Shown: positions 45,882 to 56,377, counted from the first letter of the stretch. The stretch is DNA of 64,000 bases from Planktothricoides sp. SR001 (GCF_001276715.1 NZ_LIUQ01000004.1:82039-146038); one strand, 5' to 3'. The notes: generated by a model not told the origin, from the letters alone. Made by a program: numbers and translations.

Positions 45882-48800
45882 ATGATAGCTAATTTATTTG
45901 CCAGTCAGACAAAAATTCATAATCAGTATTTTCCGGGAAATTCGATCGCGTTTATTGATAGCCGTTTAGATAATTGGCAGCTTTTATTCTCTGGAGTAGC
46001 TGAGAATAGCCCGGTTTTTGTCATCGATCGCACTGACAATGGTATAGACAAAATTACTCAAGCGATCGCCGAATATACCGCAGAATTTGGTAGGGTTGAT
46101 GCGGTGCATATTTTCTGTCACGGGAGTCCGGGATGTCTTTACTTAGGCGATCGCAGCATTAACCTATCAAACTTAGAACATTATACCCCGCAATTAAAAC
46201 AATGGCAAGCGGCAGAAATACTGCTTTATAGTTGCCACGTTGCCGCTGCATCCGGTAGTGATTTTGTCAATAAAATCAGTGAAATTACGGAAGCGAATGT
46301 CGCCGCATCTGTGGGTTTAATTGGTAGTAGAAAATATGGCGGAAACTGGGATTTAGAATTTACTACCGGAGAAATCAAAAGTGCCAATCCATTAGCCGCT
46401 AAAGTCCGAGAAAATTACGCCGGAATTTTAGCAGTGTTAACCGTCACCAGTTTAGCGGATAGTGGGTCGGGTTCCCTGCGAGAAATCATCAACCAAGCCC
46501 AAAATGGGGATACGATTAAATTTGCCTCAAATTTAGCCAATCAAAGCATTACTCTTACCACTGGTCAGATAGAAATTCCCGTAGGCAAAAATCTCACCAT
46601 TGACGGTGCAGACGCGGCGGGTTTAACCATCAGTGGGAATAATAGTTCCCGGATATTTTTGCTGAAATCTACTTCAGTCAATCCCACCACATTAACTGTC
46701 AAAGATTTAACCCTAGAAAAGGCTTATACCCCTGAACGGGGCGGGGCGATCGCTACGGAACACCAAGGCAGTGTCAACCTGGAAAATGTCCAATTAAATA
46801 ATAATGTGGCCGACAAAGGAGGTGGGGCAGTTTTTATCGCTTTTGAAGGCAATCTCACCGTTAACAAAAGTAAATTTAACGGTAATACTGCCACTGCTGC
46901 CAACGATGAACGGGGGGCAGGAGCGATCGCCTTTTGGGGGCCAAATAACCTGATTGTCAAAAATAGCGATTTTACCAATAACAAAGGGATTAATGGCGCC
47001 GCTATTAACAGTCTCAATGCCAAAGTCACCATTGAAAATTCCACATTTATCAACAACGATACCACCACAGCTTTCTACGATACTGGCAAATCAAATCCAT
47101 TTTTAAGAGGCTATGGCGGGGCGATTTATACTGACCGCGCCAGCACAAATAGTGACGCGACATCGGGAACAATTCAGATTATTAATAGTAGGTTTGAAGG
47201 CAACAAAGGTCGGGGCGAAGGTGGAGCAGCTTATTTATACACCGGCACTCAAGATAATGTGGTAATTTCTGGCAGCAACTTTATCAATAATCAAATTTTA
47301 GAACTGCCAAATGGCGGTGCTCCCGGAAATGGCGGGGCGATCGCGCAATTAAACAATGCAGCCAATAAAGGCTTCACAATTACTGACACCACATTTGCCA
47401 ATAATACCGCTACTAATTCCGGGGGTGGAGTCTGGTTTAATTTCGCTCCCACCACTATTACCAACAGCACTTTTTCCGGGAATAAAGCCCTCAGTCAAAC
47501 CACCAGTGGTAACGGTGGGGCAATGGCCATTGGTGGCCCAACAGATATTATTAATACCACCTTTGCCAACAATTCCGCCGGGTGGGTTGGCGGTGCCCTG
47601 GTAGCGTCTGCGAACCAAGCTGTCAGCGTCAAAAATACCATTTTTGCTAACAACACGGCGGATAATGGGCCAAATGATTGGAACATTCAACAACATACAA
47701 ATCGCCAATTAACTGACCTAGGTGGCAACATCCAATGGCCAGCAAAACTGACAAATTTGGGGAATGATTATAATGCCACCGCCACCATTACCATTGCCGA
47801 CCCCAAACTAGGCCCATTACAAGATAATGGCAATGGCAGATTAACCCATGCTTTACTAGCAGGAAGTGCTGCGATTGATGCGGGAGTAAATACCGGCGCA
47901 CCGACTACCGATCAGAATGGCAAATCTCGTCCGGTTGATGGAGACAATAATGGCACAGCTATGGTGGACAGTGGCGCTTATGAATTTTCTCTGGCTGCCC
48001 CAGAAGCCCCAAAAATTGAAGTTATTGAAAGCAGTAATAACATTGTTGATGGCACCACTACACCATTGGATTTTGGTAGTACCAATGTTGGCAGCATAAT
48101 TACTAAAACATTCACTGTAAAAAATACTGGCAATGCGGCATTAAATCTGAGTAATTTACAACTGCCAACTGGATTTAGTTTAGTCGGCAGTTTACCCGCT
48201 ACCTTGGCCGCTGCTTCTCAGGCAAATTTTGTTGTCCAAGTAGATGCTAATACCGCCGGTTCTTTATCCGGTGAACTCTCTTTTACTACCAATGATAGTG
48301 ATGAAAATCCCTTTAATTTTTTCATTGCGGCTACGGTGACGACAAACCCCGGTACGACCGACCCCGGTACGACCGACCCCGGTACGACTGACCCCGGTAC
48401 GACTGACCCCGGTACGACTGACCCCGGTACGACTGACCCCGGTACAAATTCTCCGATAAATTCTGGAACTAATAATAATAGTGTAGTATTGCCATCAGAC
48501 TCTTTAACTGGAGGCAGTAATAGTGATGCGATCGCCAATAATACTGCCAATTTTTCTGGCAATTGCCAAGAAGTTTCTACCCCAACTTTCACCCTGAATA
48601 TTGTAGAAAAAATTCTGAATGGTACTGATTTAGATGACATAATCACTGGTAGCGATATCCCTGAAGAATTACAAGGGTTCGGCGGTAATGATTTTATTCG
48701 GGGAATGAGTGGCAACGACAACGTTTTCGGCGGCGACGGGAATGACATATTGCAAGGAAATATGGGCGATGACTTCATTGATGGACAAGCGGAACATGAC

Positions 48801-49448
48801 CTAATTTATGGGGGGCAAAATAATGATGTTTTATTCGGAAATATTGGCGATGATATCTTGTTTGGAGATTTAGGCAATGATACCCTGCTGGGTGGAGATG
48901 GCGATGACTTTATGAATGGAAATCAAAGCAATGATTTCTTAGATGCCGGGGCGGGCAATGATACCTTGCATGGTGGTCAAAACAATGACATTCTCAAAGG
49001 CAACCTAGGGGCAGATATTTTATTCGGTGACTTAGGAGATGACACCCTTTACGGGGGCGCAGAAAATGATTTTATCAACGGCAATCAAGGCAATGATTTT
49101 CTCTGTAGTGGCGAAGGAAATGATACCTTACACGGGGGCAAAGAAAACGACGTTCTTAATGGAGGAAGTGGGGATGATTTCCTCAGTGGTGACTTAGGCA
49201 ATGATACCTTAATGGGAGGAACAGATCGTGATACTTTTGTCTTCCGGGTCGAAGACGGTAGCAACACAATTCTTGATTTTGAATTAGGGCAAGATAAGAT
49301 CGGATTAGCCAGTGGTTTAACCTTTGACCAATTAACTATAGATGGCGATCAAAATAATGCAGTTATTCGCACGGGCGATCGCCTATTAGTCAGCGTCAAT
49401 GGAGTGGATGTCAGTGCCATGACCGCTGATAATTTTACTTTGGTTTAA
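45882..49448 (+). CDS. Giant surface protein: DUF4347, beta-helix, choice-of-anchor and RTX repeats (copy 1)
   Basis: 1188 aa. DUF4347 at about 18-185 with H80 (VHIFCHG) and C118 (LLYSCHV), a candidate His-Cys pair. Right-handed beta-helix with NSTF/NNTA-type turns at about 190-690, ending in a GAYEF motif. A CHU/choice-of-anchor-D-like domain at about 705-815. Then a seven-fold TTDPG linker (about 823-855) and about 20 RTX nonapeptides (GGxGNDxL) at about 910-1120, followed by a conserved RTX tail. No signal peptide, so type I secretion is expected (family knowledge). Near-identical architecture to the next gene. Confidence 0.88.
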   Translation: MIANLFASQTKIHNQYFPGNSIAFIDSRLDNWQLLFSGVAENSPVFVIDRTDNGIDKITQAIAEYTAEFGRVDAVHIFCHGSPGCLYLGDRSINLSNLEHYTPQLKQWQAAEILLYSCHVAAASGSDFVNKISEITEANVAASVGLIGSRKYGGNWDLEFTTGEIKSANPLAAKVRENYAGILAVLTVTSLADSGSGSLREIINQAQNGDTIKFASNLANQSITLTTGQIEIPVGKNLTIDGADAAGLTISGNNSSRIFLLKSTSVNPTTLTVKDLTLEKAYTPERGGAIATEHQGSVNLENVQLNNNVADKGGGAVFIAFEGNLTVNKSKFNGNTATAANDERGAGAIAFWGPNNLIVKNSDFTNNKGINGAAINSLNAKVTIENSTFINNDTTTAFYDTGKSNPFLRGYGGAIYTDRASTNSDATSGTIQIINSRFEGNKGRGEGGAAYLYTGTQDNVVISGSNFINNQILELPNGGAPGNGGAIAQLNNAANKGFTITDTTFANNTATNSGGGVWFNFAPTTITNSTFSGNKALSQTTSGNGGAMAIGGPTDIINTTFANNSAGWVGGALVASANQAVSVKNTIFANNTADNGPNDWNIQQHTNRQLTDLGGNIQWPAKLTNLGNDYNATATITIADPKLGPLQDNGNGRLTHALLAGSAAIDAGVNTGAPTTDQNGKSRPVDGDNNGTAMVDSGAYEFSLAAPEAPKIEVIESSNNIVDGTTTPLDFGSTNVGSIITKTFTVKNTGNAALNLSNLQLPTGFSLVGSLPATLAAASQANFVVQVDANTAGSLSGELSFTTNDSDENPFNFFIAATVTTNPGTTDPGTTDPGTTDPGTTDPGTTDPGTTDPGTNSPINSGTNNNSVVLPSDSLTGGSNSDAIANNTANFSGNCQEVSTPTFTLNIVEKILNGTDLDDIITGSDIPEELQGFGGNDFIRGMSGNDNVFGGDGNDILQGNMGDDFIDGQAEHDLIYGGQNNDVLFGNIGDDILFGDLGNDTLLGGDGDDFMNGNQSNDFLDAGAGNDTLHGGQNNDILKGNLGADILFGDLGDDTLYGGAENDFINGNQGNDFLCSGEGNDTLHGGKENDVLNGGSGDDFLSGDLGNDTLMGGTDRDTFVFRVEDGSNTILDFELGQDKIGLASGLTFDQLTIDGDQNNAVIRTGDRLLVSVNGVDVSAMTADNFTLV
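48349..48450. repeat. 15-bp minisatellite encoding PGTTD
   Basis: About six tandem copies of CCCCGGTACGACYGA coding the linker TTDPG. The neighbouring paralogue has about three copies at 52242-52277, so copy number differs between the paralogues. Confidence 0.92.
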
Positions 49449-49785
49449 AATCCGTTGATTCAACTATTCATGTTGGAACGCTTGCCCTAAGTAATTATTA
49501 GTTTTGTTCTGGCTGTTTAATTACAGCCTTTTATTGTGACAAAATAAATTATTACCAGTCAAATCCGGTCAGAAACCTTTTTTCAGAATTATAGTCTTTT
49601 AAGGTTATCGGTAGATTTAAAATTTTACCAAAAAGCATCCGTAAAATTACGGATAATTCAAACCAGACATCGGGCGATCGCATCAAAAAAAATCACAGAA
49701 CTATTTCACAGAAATCTTTCTGTGAAAAATCTCACAGAACTCTAGGAGTGTGTCTACCTGCTAATTGTCCCCTGGAGTATGTAGT
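49449..49785. promoter_or_regulatory. Spacer between the DUF4347 genes with a palindromic operator-like site
   Basis: No gene seen. TTTCACAGAAA-TC-TTTCTGTGAAA (49704-49727) is an 11-bp perfect inverted repeat, flanked on both sides by further TCACAGAA copies (about 49693 and 49732). It lies about 60-90 bp before the second DUF4347 gene, a position suited to a regulator-binding site. The 5' part is AT-rich. Confidence 0.5.
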
Positions 49786-52700
49786 ATGGCTTATCCTGGA
49801 ATTTCCGCTAATTTTTCTTTCCCTGAAACTTTCACTCAATTAAATCGTGTAGTTTTCATTGATGCCAGCATTGAAAACTATCCCATCTTAGTCAAGAGTA
49901 TCAAGAATCAAGCAGAAGTAATAGTGCTAGATGGGACGGGCGATCGCCTGATTCAAATCACCAACATCCTGAAAAACTATCAGGAACAAAATCGTAAAAT
50001 TGATGCGATTTATTTATTTGCTCATGGTCGTCCCGGTTGTCTTTACTTAGGCGATCGCGCCATCAATCAACTTAATCTCAACCATTACGCCCCGCAGCTT
50101 CAACAATGGAACATCCCAGAAATTTTCCTTTATAGCTGTCAAATTGCGGCGGGATATGGAGCAAAGTTTATCCAAAAACTGAGTCAACTCACTCAAGCGA
50201 CTATTGCCGCTACAGATGGGTTGATTGGTCATCATAATTTAGGAGGGACATGGGACTTAAATTATACCACAGGTGTAGTAAAAAATCCCCTTAATTTATC
50301 AGTAACTTTTCGGAATAATTACCCCGGAGTTTTGGGAATTATTACCGTAACCAGTTTAGCGGATAGTGGCGCTGGTTCTCTGCGAGAAGCGATCGCCACT
50401 GCGAATTCTGGGGATACCATTCAATTTGATTCTAGTCTAGCAAACCAGACCATCACCCTGACCACCGGCCAAATAGAAATCAATAAAAACTTAATTATTG
50501 ATGGTAGCAATTCGGCGGGGTTAACCATTAGTGGTAATAATGCTTCTCGCGTATTTGACCTGCGTTGGACTACCGACTTTCAACCCACCAATTTAACCCT
50601 AAAAAATTTAACCATTGCCAATGGTCAAACTACGGGAATTGGCAAAGCTGGTGCCGGGGCGGGAATTAGAACCGACCAACAAACCACCCTCACCGTAGAA
50701 AATACCACATTTAACAATAACAAAGCCAGCGGTTTAGGTGGAGGAGCGATTTATAGTGGTTATCGCAGTAAACTCACAATTATTAATAGTGAATTTAACA
50801 ACAATGATAGCAGTCAAGCCCTAGATGATAATAGTCAACTCAGCGAACATGGTGGCGGGGCAATTTTAATTTGGAGCGATAGTCAAGCCACCATTCAAGG
50901 CAGCCAATTTACCAACAATAAAGGCATTAATGGGGGAGCAATTAACAATCTCCTCAGCCAACTAGCGATCAAAACATCCACTTTTCTGAATAATAATTCA
51001 ACCCCAGGCTTAACCGCAAATCATGGTTATGGTGGCGCTATTTATACCGATGGAGCTTCCCCGAACGATGGCATAAATCCTGGGACAATTCGGATTACCC
51101 AAAGTCGGTTTGAAGGCAATCAGGGGGCTGGTCAAGGCGGGGCTTTATTTCTATTTATGTATCCCCCAGATCAAGCCATTGTAGAAGAAAGTACCATTCT
51201 TAATAACACGGTAATTAAAAATGCCAAAGGAGATGCCCTCGGCGGTGGTTTAAGAGCCGGAAATGGTCAATTAACAATTACTAAAACCACCTTGGCTAAT
51301 AACATTGCTGATTCTCAGGGGGGTGGTTTGTGGATTGGAGAAGGCACGCCAACCGCCATTATAAATAGTACCTTTAGTGGCAACCAAGCCCTCAAAGGAG
51401 CCGATGGCAGTGGCACTGGGGTCGGAGGTGCGATCTCGATCAATACCACCCAACCAGCCCAAATTATTAATAGTACAATCAGCGACAATTATGCCGCTTT
51501 TATGGGAGGGGCGTTTTGGGGAAACAATCAAAATACCACTGCAACTAATTCAATTTTTAACAACAATCAAGGGGGAAATCCTTGGAATATTAAACACCAA
51601 ACTGGTGGTCAACTTCTCGACGGCGGTGGCAACATTGAATGGCCTGGTCCACAAACCACCGCTGCGGATGATGTCACCGTCACGGCAAATATTACCATTG
51701 CTGACCCCAAAATCGGCCTATTACAAGATAATGGCAATGGCCAATTATCTTATGCTTTACTATCCGGAAGTCCCGCCATTGATGCAGGAGTCAATACCGG
51801 CGCACCGACCACCGATCAAAATGGCCAAAATCGTCCGGTTGATGGAGATAATAATGGCACAGCCATTGTGGATATTGGTGCTTATGAATTTCCAGGGATG
51901 CTGCCAGAAATTGAATTTATTGGAAGCACTAATAATATTGTTGATGGCACAACTACACCATTAGATTTTGGCAGCACCCCAGTTGGCAGCGTCATTACTA
52001 AAACATTTACGGTGAAAAACACGGGAAATGCTGTTTTAAATATGAGTAATTTACAACTGCCAACTGGATTTAGTTTGGTCGGCACTTTACCAGCAACCGT
52101 GGCCGTAGGTTCTCAAACAACCTTTGATGTTCAAGTAGATGCCACCAGCGCAACTGCTTTATCCGGTGAACTATCTTTTTCTACCAATGATAGTGATGAA
52201 AATCCTTTTAATTTTGCCATTGCTGCTACGGTGACGACCGACCCCGGTACAACAGACCCCGGTACAACAGACCCCGGTACAAATTCTCCCATAGGTTCGG
52301 GAACTAATAATATTGGTGTGGTACTGCCATCAGAACCTTTACCGGATAGCCAGATAGCAACCATCGGTGATAATTCAAGTAATGCTAGTCAAAATAATTG
52401 TGGTTGCCAAGAAGTTTCTACCCCAACTTTCACCCCGAATATTGTAGAAAGCATCCTGAATGGTACAGATTTAGATGACATAATCACTGGTAGCGATATC
52501 CCTGAAGAATTACAAGGGTTTGGCGGCAATGATTTTATTCGGGGAATGAGCGGCAACGACAATATTTTCGGCGGCGATCGCGATGATACATTGCACGGGA
52601 ATATGGGCAATGACTTCCTTGATGGTCACGGGGGAAATGACCTAATTTATGGGGGGCAAGATAATGATGTTTTATTCGGCAATATTGGCGATGATATCTT

Positions 52701-53289
52701 GTTTGGGGATTTAGGCAATGATACCCTGCTGGGTGGAGATGGCAATGACTTTATGAATGGAAATCAAAGCAATGATTTCTTAGATGCCGGGGCGGGCAAT
52801 GATACCTTACATGGGGGAAAAGATAACGACATTCTTAAAGGCAACCTAGGGGAAGATATTTTATTTGGTGACTTAGGAGATGATACCCTTTACGGCGGTG
52901 AAGATAATGATTTTCTCAACGGCAATCAAGAAAATGATTTTCTCTGTGGTGGGGCTGGGAATGATACCTTACACGGAGGCAAAAATGATGACTACCTTTG
53001 CGGTTCAACTGGGGATGATTTCCTTAGTGGTGACTTAGGGAATGATACCTTAATGGGAGGCGAAGGTCTTGATACTTTTGTCTTCCGGGCTGAAGACGGT
53101 AGTAATACAATTCTTGATTTTGAATTAGGGCAAGATAAGATTGGGTTAGCCAGTGGTTTAACCCTTGACCAGTTAACTATAGATGGCGATCAAAGTAATA
53201 CATTTATTCGCATAAGCGATCGCCTATTAGTGACTGCGATCGGGGTAAGCGTCAGTGAAATTACGGAAAATAGTTTTACCTTAATCTAA
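49786..53289 (+). CDS. Giant surface protein: DUF4347, beta-helix, choice-of-anchor and RTX repeats (copy 2)
   Basis: 1167 aa. Same domain order as the preceding gene: DUF4347 with H80 (YLFAHG) and C118 (FLYSCQI) at identical positions, beta-helix (about 190-690), choice-of-anchor-D-like domain, a shorter TTDPG linker (about three copies), and RTX repeats to the C-terminus. The RTX halves are nearly identical to copy 1, while the N-terminal halves are more diverged, suggesting duplication with gene conversion at the 3' end. ATG at 49786 with GGAG at 49773-49776; a TTG seven codons upstream is less likely. Probably secreted and calcium-binding. Confidence 0.88.
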   Translation: MAYPGISANFSFPETFTQLNRVVFIDASIENYPILVKSIKNQAEVIVLDGTGDRLIQITNILKNYQEQNRKIDAIYLFAHGRPGCLYLGDRAINQLNLNHYAPQLQQWNIPEIFLYSCQIAAGYGAKFIQKLSQLTQATIAATDGLIGHHNLGGTWDLNYTTGVVKNPLNLSVTFRNNYPGVLGIITVTSLADSGAGSLREAIATANSGDTIQFDSSLANQTITLTTGQIEINKNLIIDGSNSAGLTISGNNASRVFDLRWTTDFQPTNLTLKNLTIANGQTTGIGKAGAGAGIRTDQQTTLTVENTTFNNNKASGLGGGAIYSGYRSKLTIINSEFNNNDSSQALDDNSQLSEHGGGAILIWSDSQATIQGSQFTNNKGINGGAINNLLSQLAIKTSTFLNNNSTPGLTANHGYGGAIYTDGASPNDGINPGTIRITQSRFEGNQGAGQGGALFLFMYPPDQAIVEESTILNNTVIKNAKGDALGGGLRAGNGQLTITKTTLANNIADSQGGGLWIGEGTPTAIINSTFSGNQALKGADGSGTGVGGAISINTTQPAQIINSTISDNYAAFMGGAFWGNNQNTTATNSIFNNNQGGNPWNIKHQTGGQLLDGGGNIEWPGPQTTAADDVTVTANITIADPKIGLLQDNGNGQLSYALLSGSPAIDAGVNTGAPTTDQNGQNRPVDGDNNGTAIVDIGAYEFPGMLPEIEFIGSTNNIVDGTTTPLDFGSTPVGSVITKTFTVKNTGNAVLNMSNLQLPTGFSLVGTLPATVAVGSQTTFDVQVDATSATALSGELSFSTNDSDENPFNFAIAATVTTDPGTTDPGTTDPGTNSPIGSGTNNIGVVLPSEPLPDSQIATIGDNSSNASQNNCGCQEVSTPTFTPNIVESILNGTDLDDIITGSDIPEELQGFGGNDFIRGMSGNDNIFGGDRDDTLHGNMGNDFLDGHGGNDLIYGGQDNDVLFGNIGDDILFGDLGNDTLLGGDGNDFMNGNQSNDFLDAGAGNDTLHGGKDNDILKGNLGEDILFGDLGDDTLYGGEDNDFLNGNQENDFLCGGAGNDTLHGGKNDDYLCGSTGDDFLSGDLGNDTLMGGEGLDTFVFRAEDGSNTILDFELGQDKIGLASGLTLDQLTIDGDQSNTFIRISDRLLVTAIGVSVSEITENSFTLI

Positions 53290-53734
53290 CTGAACCCGTA
53301 GCCAAAACCCCCGTGGCCAGGTCAGCCCAAAAGGTATCAGCAGTTAGCTATCAACCGTGAGATATCAGCCAAAAGCTGATATCTCACGGCTTAAAACTGA
53401 TACCGGCTTAAATGTGCTTGAATCTGGTTGAATCTTAATGGGTGAAGTTTATGGGTGAAGTGAAAAACCGTCATCCCGATACCATAAACTGACTTATGTG
53501 TCAATATAAAATCATCCCGATCAAGACAAATAACTTGAGTAACATCTCAGATGTCTTACAAGGGCATAAAAATGTAACCCAGCCTCTCCACAGGTTGTTT
53601 TTTTTGGTCTAATTAACTAAAATTATCAGCATTTGATCAAAAAGTCTTAAGATCCAAGTAAATTTAAGTGGTTTCCAGAAAATAAAGGGAACTATCTTTA
53701 TCTAACATGATTCTCTAGTGAATAAACATGCGTT
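53290..53734. other. Spacer after the second DUF4347 gene
   Basis: No gene seen in 445 bp. It contains a perfect 15-bp hairpin (53355-53389, listed separately) and AACATCTCAGATGTCTTAC near 53540, another inverted repeat. The AT-rich end probably holds the promoter of the sugar-nucleotide dehydratase. Confidence 0.5.
53355..53389 (+). terminator. Perfect hairpin after the DUF4347 gene
   Basis: CCGTGAGATATCAGC / GCTGATATCTCACGG, 15 bp, loop CAAAA, 66 bp past the stop codon. No T-tract follows, so it may be a 3' stabilising or factor-assisted terminator. Confidence 0.55.
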
Positions 53735-55768
53735 ATGCTCCAAAACAGTCACAAGGAATCAAACTGTAGTGACCCTGGAGGAGATGATACAGTTCCCATG
53801 ATGCAGCAAATGCTACTCAAAACTCTGGCAACTGCCATTAAAAAGGCAGCCGCCTCATTATCTAGGCAACAGAAGCATGGACTTCTCCTCAGCCTAGACC
53901 TTTGTTTATTTGTCATCGCGATTTACGGTGCCTTTGGACTGCGGTTTGGTTCCCTTAGTGCTTTTTCTGAAGCATTCCAGTACAGTTGGTTATTGGTCTT
54001 GTTGATTACCACCAAGACCGTTGTCTTTATGGCAACGGGGTTATATCGACCTGTACTACGCTATGCGGGCTTAGAATTCTTATTTACCAGTGCCAAGGCT
54101 GTACTCTATAGTTCCGGTGCTTTTGTTTTACTGGCGTACTTACTAGAATTTTTACAACTACCTCGCTCAGTTTTAATCAATGATGCTCTGCTGACCCTCA
54201 GCTTGGTCAGTGGCTTGCGGCTATCAATCTGTTGGCTAGTCAATACCGTCAATTTCCTCGATCGCCAAAGTCCTGCCCCACAGAGAGTCATTATATACGG
54301 AGCCGGATCTGCGGGTTCTCAACTGGCTCAATCTCTAGCCATCCATCCAGCATATAACGCCGTTGCTTTCGTCGATGATGACCCTTCATTAACTAAGCAA
54401 ATGATTCAAGGGTTAACGGTTTATGGGGCGAAAGACATACCCAGACTAATTGTCCAAAAATCAGCGGACAGTATTTTATTGGCCATGCCTTCGGTGGGCT
54501 GGGTCAAAAAACGGGAAATTCTGGAGCGGCTGCAAAATTTTGCCATTCCCGTCAAAACTGTCCCCTGTATTAGCGAAATTCTCTCTGGAAAAGTTTCTCT
54601 CAGCGAAATCCGCGATATTGATATTGCTGATTTACTCGGTCGAGAAGAAGTGGCACCAGACCCAGAACTCTTGGGCATGAGCATTACAGGTAAAAATGTT
54701 CTGGTGACAGGGGCGGGTGGGTCAATTGGTTCCGAGTTATGTCGTCAAATTGCCCAGCAGCAGCCTAGATGTCTAATTTTATATGAACTGAGCGAATTTG
54801 CCCTCTACACCATCGATATGGAGTTGGGGGAAACCTATCCCCAGCTAACAAAAGTACCTTGCCTGGGTTCAGTAGCCGATCAAAACCAGCTTAGTTCTGC
54901 GTTATCCAAATATAAAATTGATACGGTGTATCATGCGGCAGCTTATAAGCACGTCCCGTTGGTAGAAGCAAACCCCTCACCCGGTATTTTGAACAACGTT
55001 TTAGGGACTTTAACCGCTGCTAAGTCCTGTATTGACTGTGGAGTCAAACAATTTGTCTTAATTTCCACCGATAAAGCGGTGCGTCCCACTAATGTCATGG
55101 GTGCCACCAAACGAGTGGCGGAATTAATTATCCAGGGATTAGCCGATCGCCCCGGTATTCCCACCCGCTTCACCATCGTCAGATTTGGCAATGTTTTAGA
55201 TAGCAGTGGTTCCGTGGTGCCCCGGTTCCGCAAACAAATTGCCGAAGGCAAACCCATTACCGTGACTCACCCGGAAATGACTCGTTATTTTATGTCAATT
55301 CCCGAAGCCGCTCGTTTAGTAATTCAGGCAGGCGCCTTGAGTCAAGGGGGAGAAATCTTTTTACTGGATATGGGCGATCCCGTGCGGATTTACGATCTGG
55401 CTATTCAGATGATTAAATTGAGTGGCTTGACTCCAGGAAAAGATATTGAAATTCAAATTACCGGATTACGACCGGGAGAAAAGCTCCATGAAGAATTGCT
55501 GGTTGATAGCGCCACCGCTCGATCTACAAAACACCCGAAGATTTTCTGCGCTCTCGAACCAAAAATTCATTGGGAATTTTTACATCCTTGTCTAGATGTC
55601 TTGTTTAATGCGGCTCTATCTAATAAAACTGCGGCAATCAAAACAGAATTGCAAAGATTAGTTCCCGAGTATAAACCCAGTATTATTCAGCCAAAAAATC
55701 CCAGATTCATTCCGCCTACTTCCATGCCCAAAGCGGTGGGATCTACGGGAAGCGATCGCCTATCTTGA
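53735..55768 (+). CDS. CapD/WbpM-type nucleoside-diphosphate-sugar dehydratase/epimerase
   Basis: 677 aa. About four N-terminal membrane helices (about 45-175), a CoA-binding-like Rossmann region with IIYGAGSAGSQLAQ near 190, then the SDR domain with VTGAGGSIGSELC (about 325) and STDKAVRPTNVMGATKR, the characteristic active-site segment of this group with Met in place of the usual Tyr. It makes modified UDP-sugars for surface polysaccharide or glycoprotein. The start is uncertain: ATG at 53735 gives the longest form, while a GGAGGAG lies some 16 nt before an internal ATG pair at 53798. A bidirectional terminator follows. Confidence 0.87.
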   Translation: MLQNSHKESNCSDPGGDDTVPMMQQMLLKTLATAIKKAAASLSRQQKHGLLLSLDLCLFVIAIYGAFGLRFGSLSAFSEAFQYSWLLVLLITTKTVVFMATGLYRPVLRYAGLEFLFTSAKAVLYSSGAFVLLAYLLEFLQLPRSVLINDALLTLSLVSGLRLSICWLVNTVNFLDRQSPAPQRVIIYGAGSAGSQLAQSLAIHPAYNAVAFVDDDPSLTKQMIQGLTVYGAKDIPRLIVQKSADSILLAMPSVGWVKKREILERLQNFAIPVKTVPCISEILSGKVSLSEIRDIDIADLLGREEVAPDPELLGMSITGKNVLVTGAGGSIGSELCRQIAQQQPRCLILYELSEFALYTIDMELGETYPQLTKVPCLGSVADQNQLSSALSKYKIDTVYHAAAYKHVPLVEANPSPGILNNVLGTLTAAKSCIDCGVKQFVLISTDKAVRPTNVMGATKRVAELIIQGLADRPGIPTRFTIVRFGNVLDSSGSVVPRFRKQIAEGKPITVTHPEMTRYFMSIPEAARLVIQAGALSQGGEIFLLDMGDPVRIYDLAIQMIKLSGLTPGKDIEIQITGLRPGEKLHEELLVDSATARSTKHPKIFCALEPKIHWEFLHPCLDVLFNAALSNKTAAIKTELQRLVPEYKPSIIQPKNPRFIPPTSMPKAVGSTGSDRLS

Positions 55769-55830
55769 AGATATTTCCATTAGCTGAAATAATAGACTTC
55801 TTGCTTTTATACCCTAGAATATCCCCCCAA

Positions 55831-55864
55831 CCCCCCTTAAAAACTTAAAAAGGGGGGCTTTTTA
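55831..55864 (+). terminator. Terminator after the sugar-nucleotide dehydratase gene
   Basis: CCCCCCTT / AAGGGGGG stem (55831-55838 and 55850-55857) followed by CTTTTTA. Confidence 0.85.
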
Positions 55865-55886
55865 CAATTATAATTCTCATAATTTA

Positions 55887-55920
55887 AAAGGGGCAATCCG
55901 TTAGTTAGGATCGCCCCTTT
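55887..55920. terminator. Hairpin between capD-type gene and rpsJ
   Basis: AAAGGGGC / GCCCCTTT with an inner AATCC...GGATC pairing; A/T flanks on both sides. On the minus strand it would end the str transcript after rpsJ, about 140 bp past the stop codon. Confidence 0.65.
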
Positions 55921-56059
55921 GATAATTAAAAAATCAGGATTGATTTTATTAGTTAAAATATGAATATTTCTTAAGCATATTCACATTTTACTCCCAATTT
56001 TGCTGCCCAAAAACTATCTGGTCGATCCAGCAAAATAATCGGGATAAATCTTCAGAAAA

Positions 56060-56377
56060 TTACAGCTTGACCTCAATATCCACACCCGCAGGCAGGTCGA
56101 GTTTCATTAAAGCATCAATGGTCTTAGAAGAAGGTTGATAAATATCAATAATCCGGCGATGAGTCCGAGTTTCAAAGTGCTCGCGAGAATCCTTATCAAT
56201 ATGAGGCGATCGCAGCACACAATAAATTTTGCGCTTAGTAGGGAGAGGAATTGGCCCGACCGCTGTAGCGTTAGTGCGGTTGGCGGTATCGACAATCTTT
56301 TCACAAGAAGTGTCTAGTAAGCGGCGATCGAATGCCTTGAGACGAATCCGAATTTTTTGCTGTGCAATAGTAGCCAT
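56060..56377 (-). CDS. rpsJ: 30S ribosomal protein S10
   Basis: 105 aa, ends in the S10 block VDIEVKL and contains [20 protein letters not shown]. It joins 30S head assembly and NusB binding. Last gene of the cyanobacterial str cluster, 151 bp after tuf. Confidence 0.96.
   Translation of the reverse strand: MATIAQQKIRIRLKAFDRRLLDTSCEKIVDTANRTNATAVGPIPLPTKRKIYCVLRSPHIDKDSREHFETRTHRRIIDIYQPSSKTIDALMKLDLPAGVDIEVKL

Noticed and set aside
53539-53562. NtcA-like site GTAAC...TTAC
   Set aside because: Spacing between GTA and TAC is 15, not 8, and the gene downstream is not a nitrogen gene.
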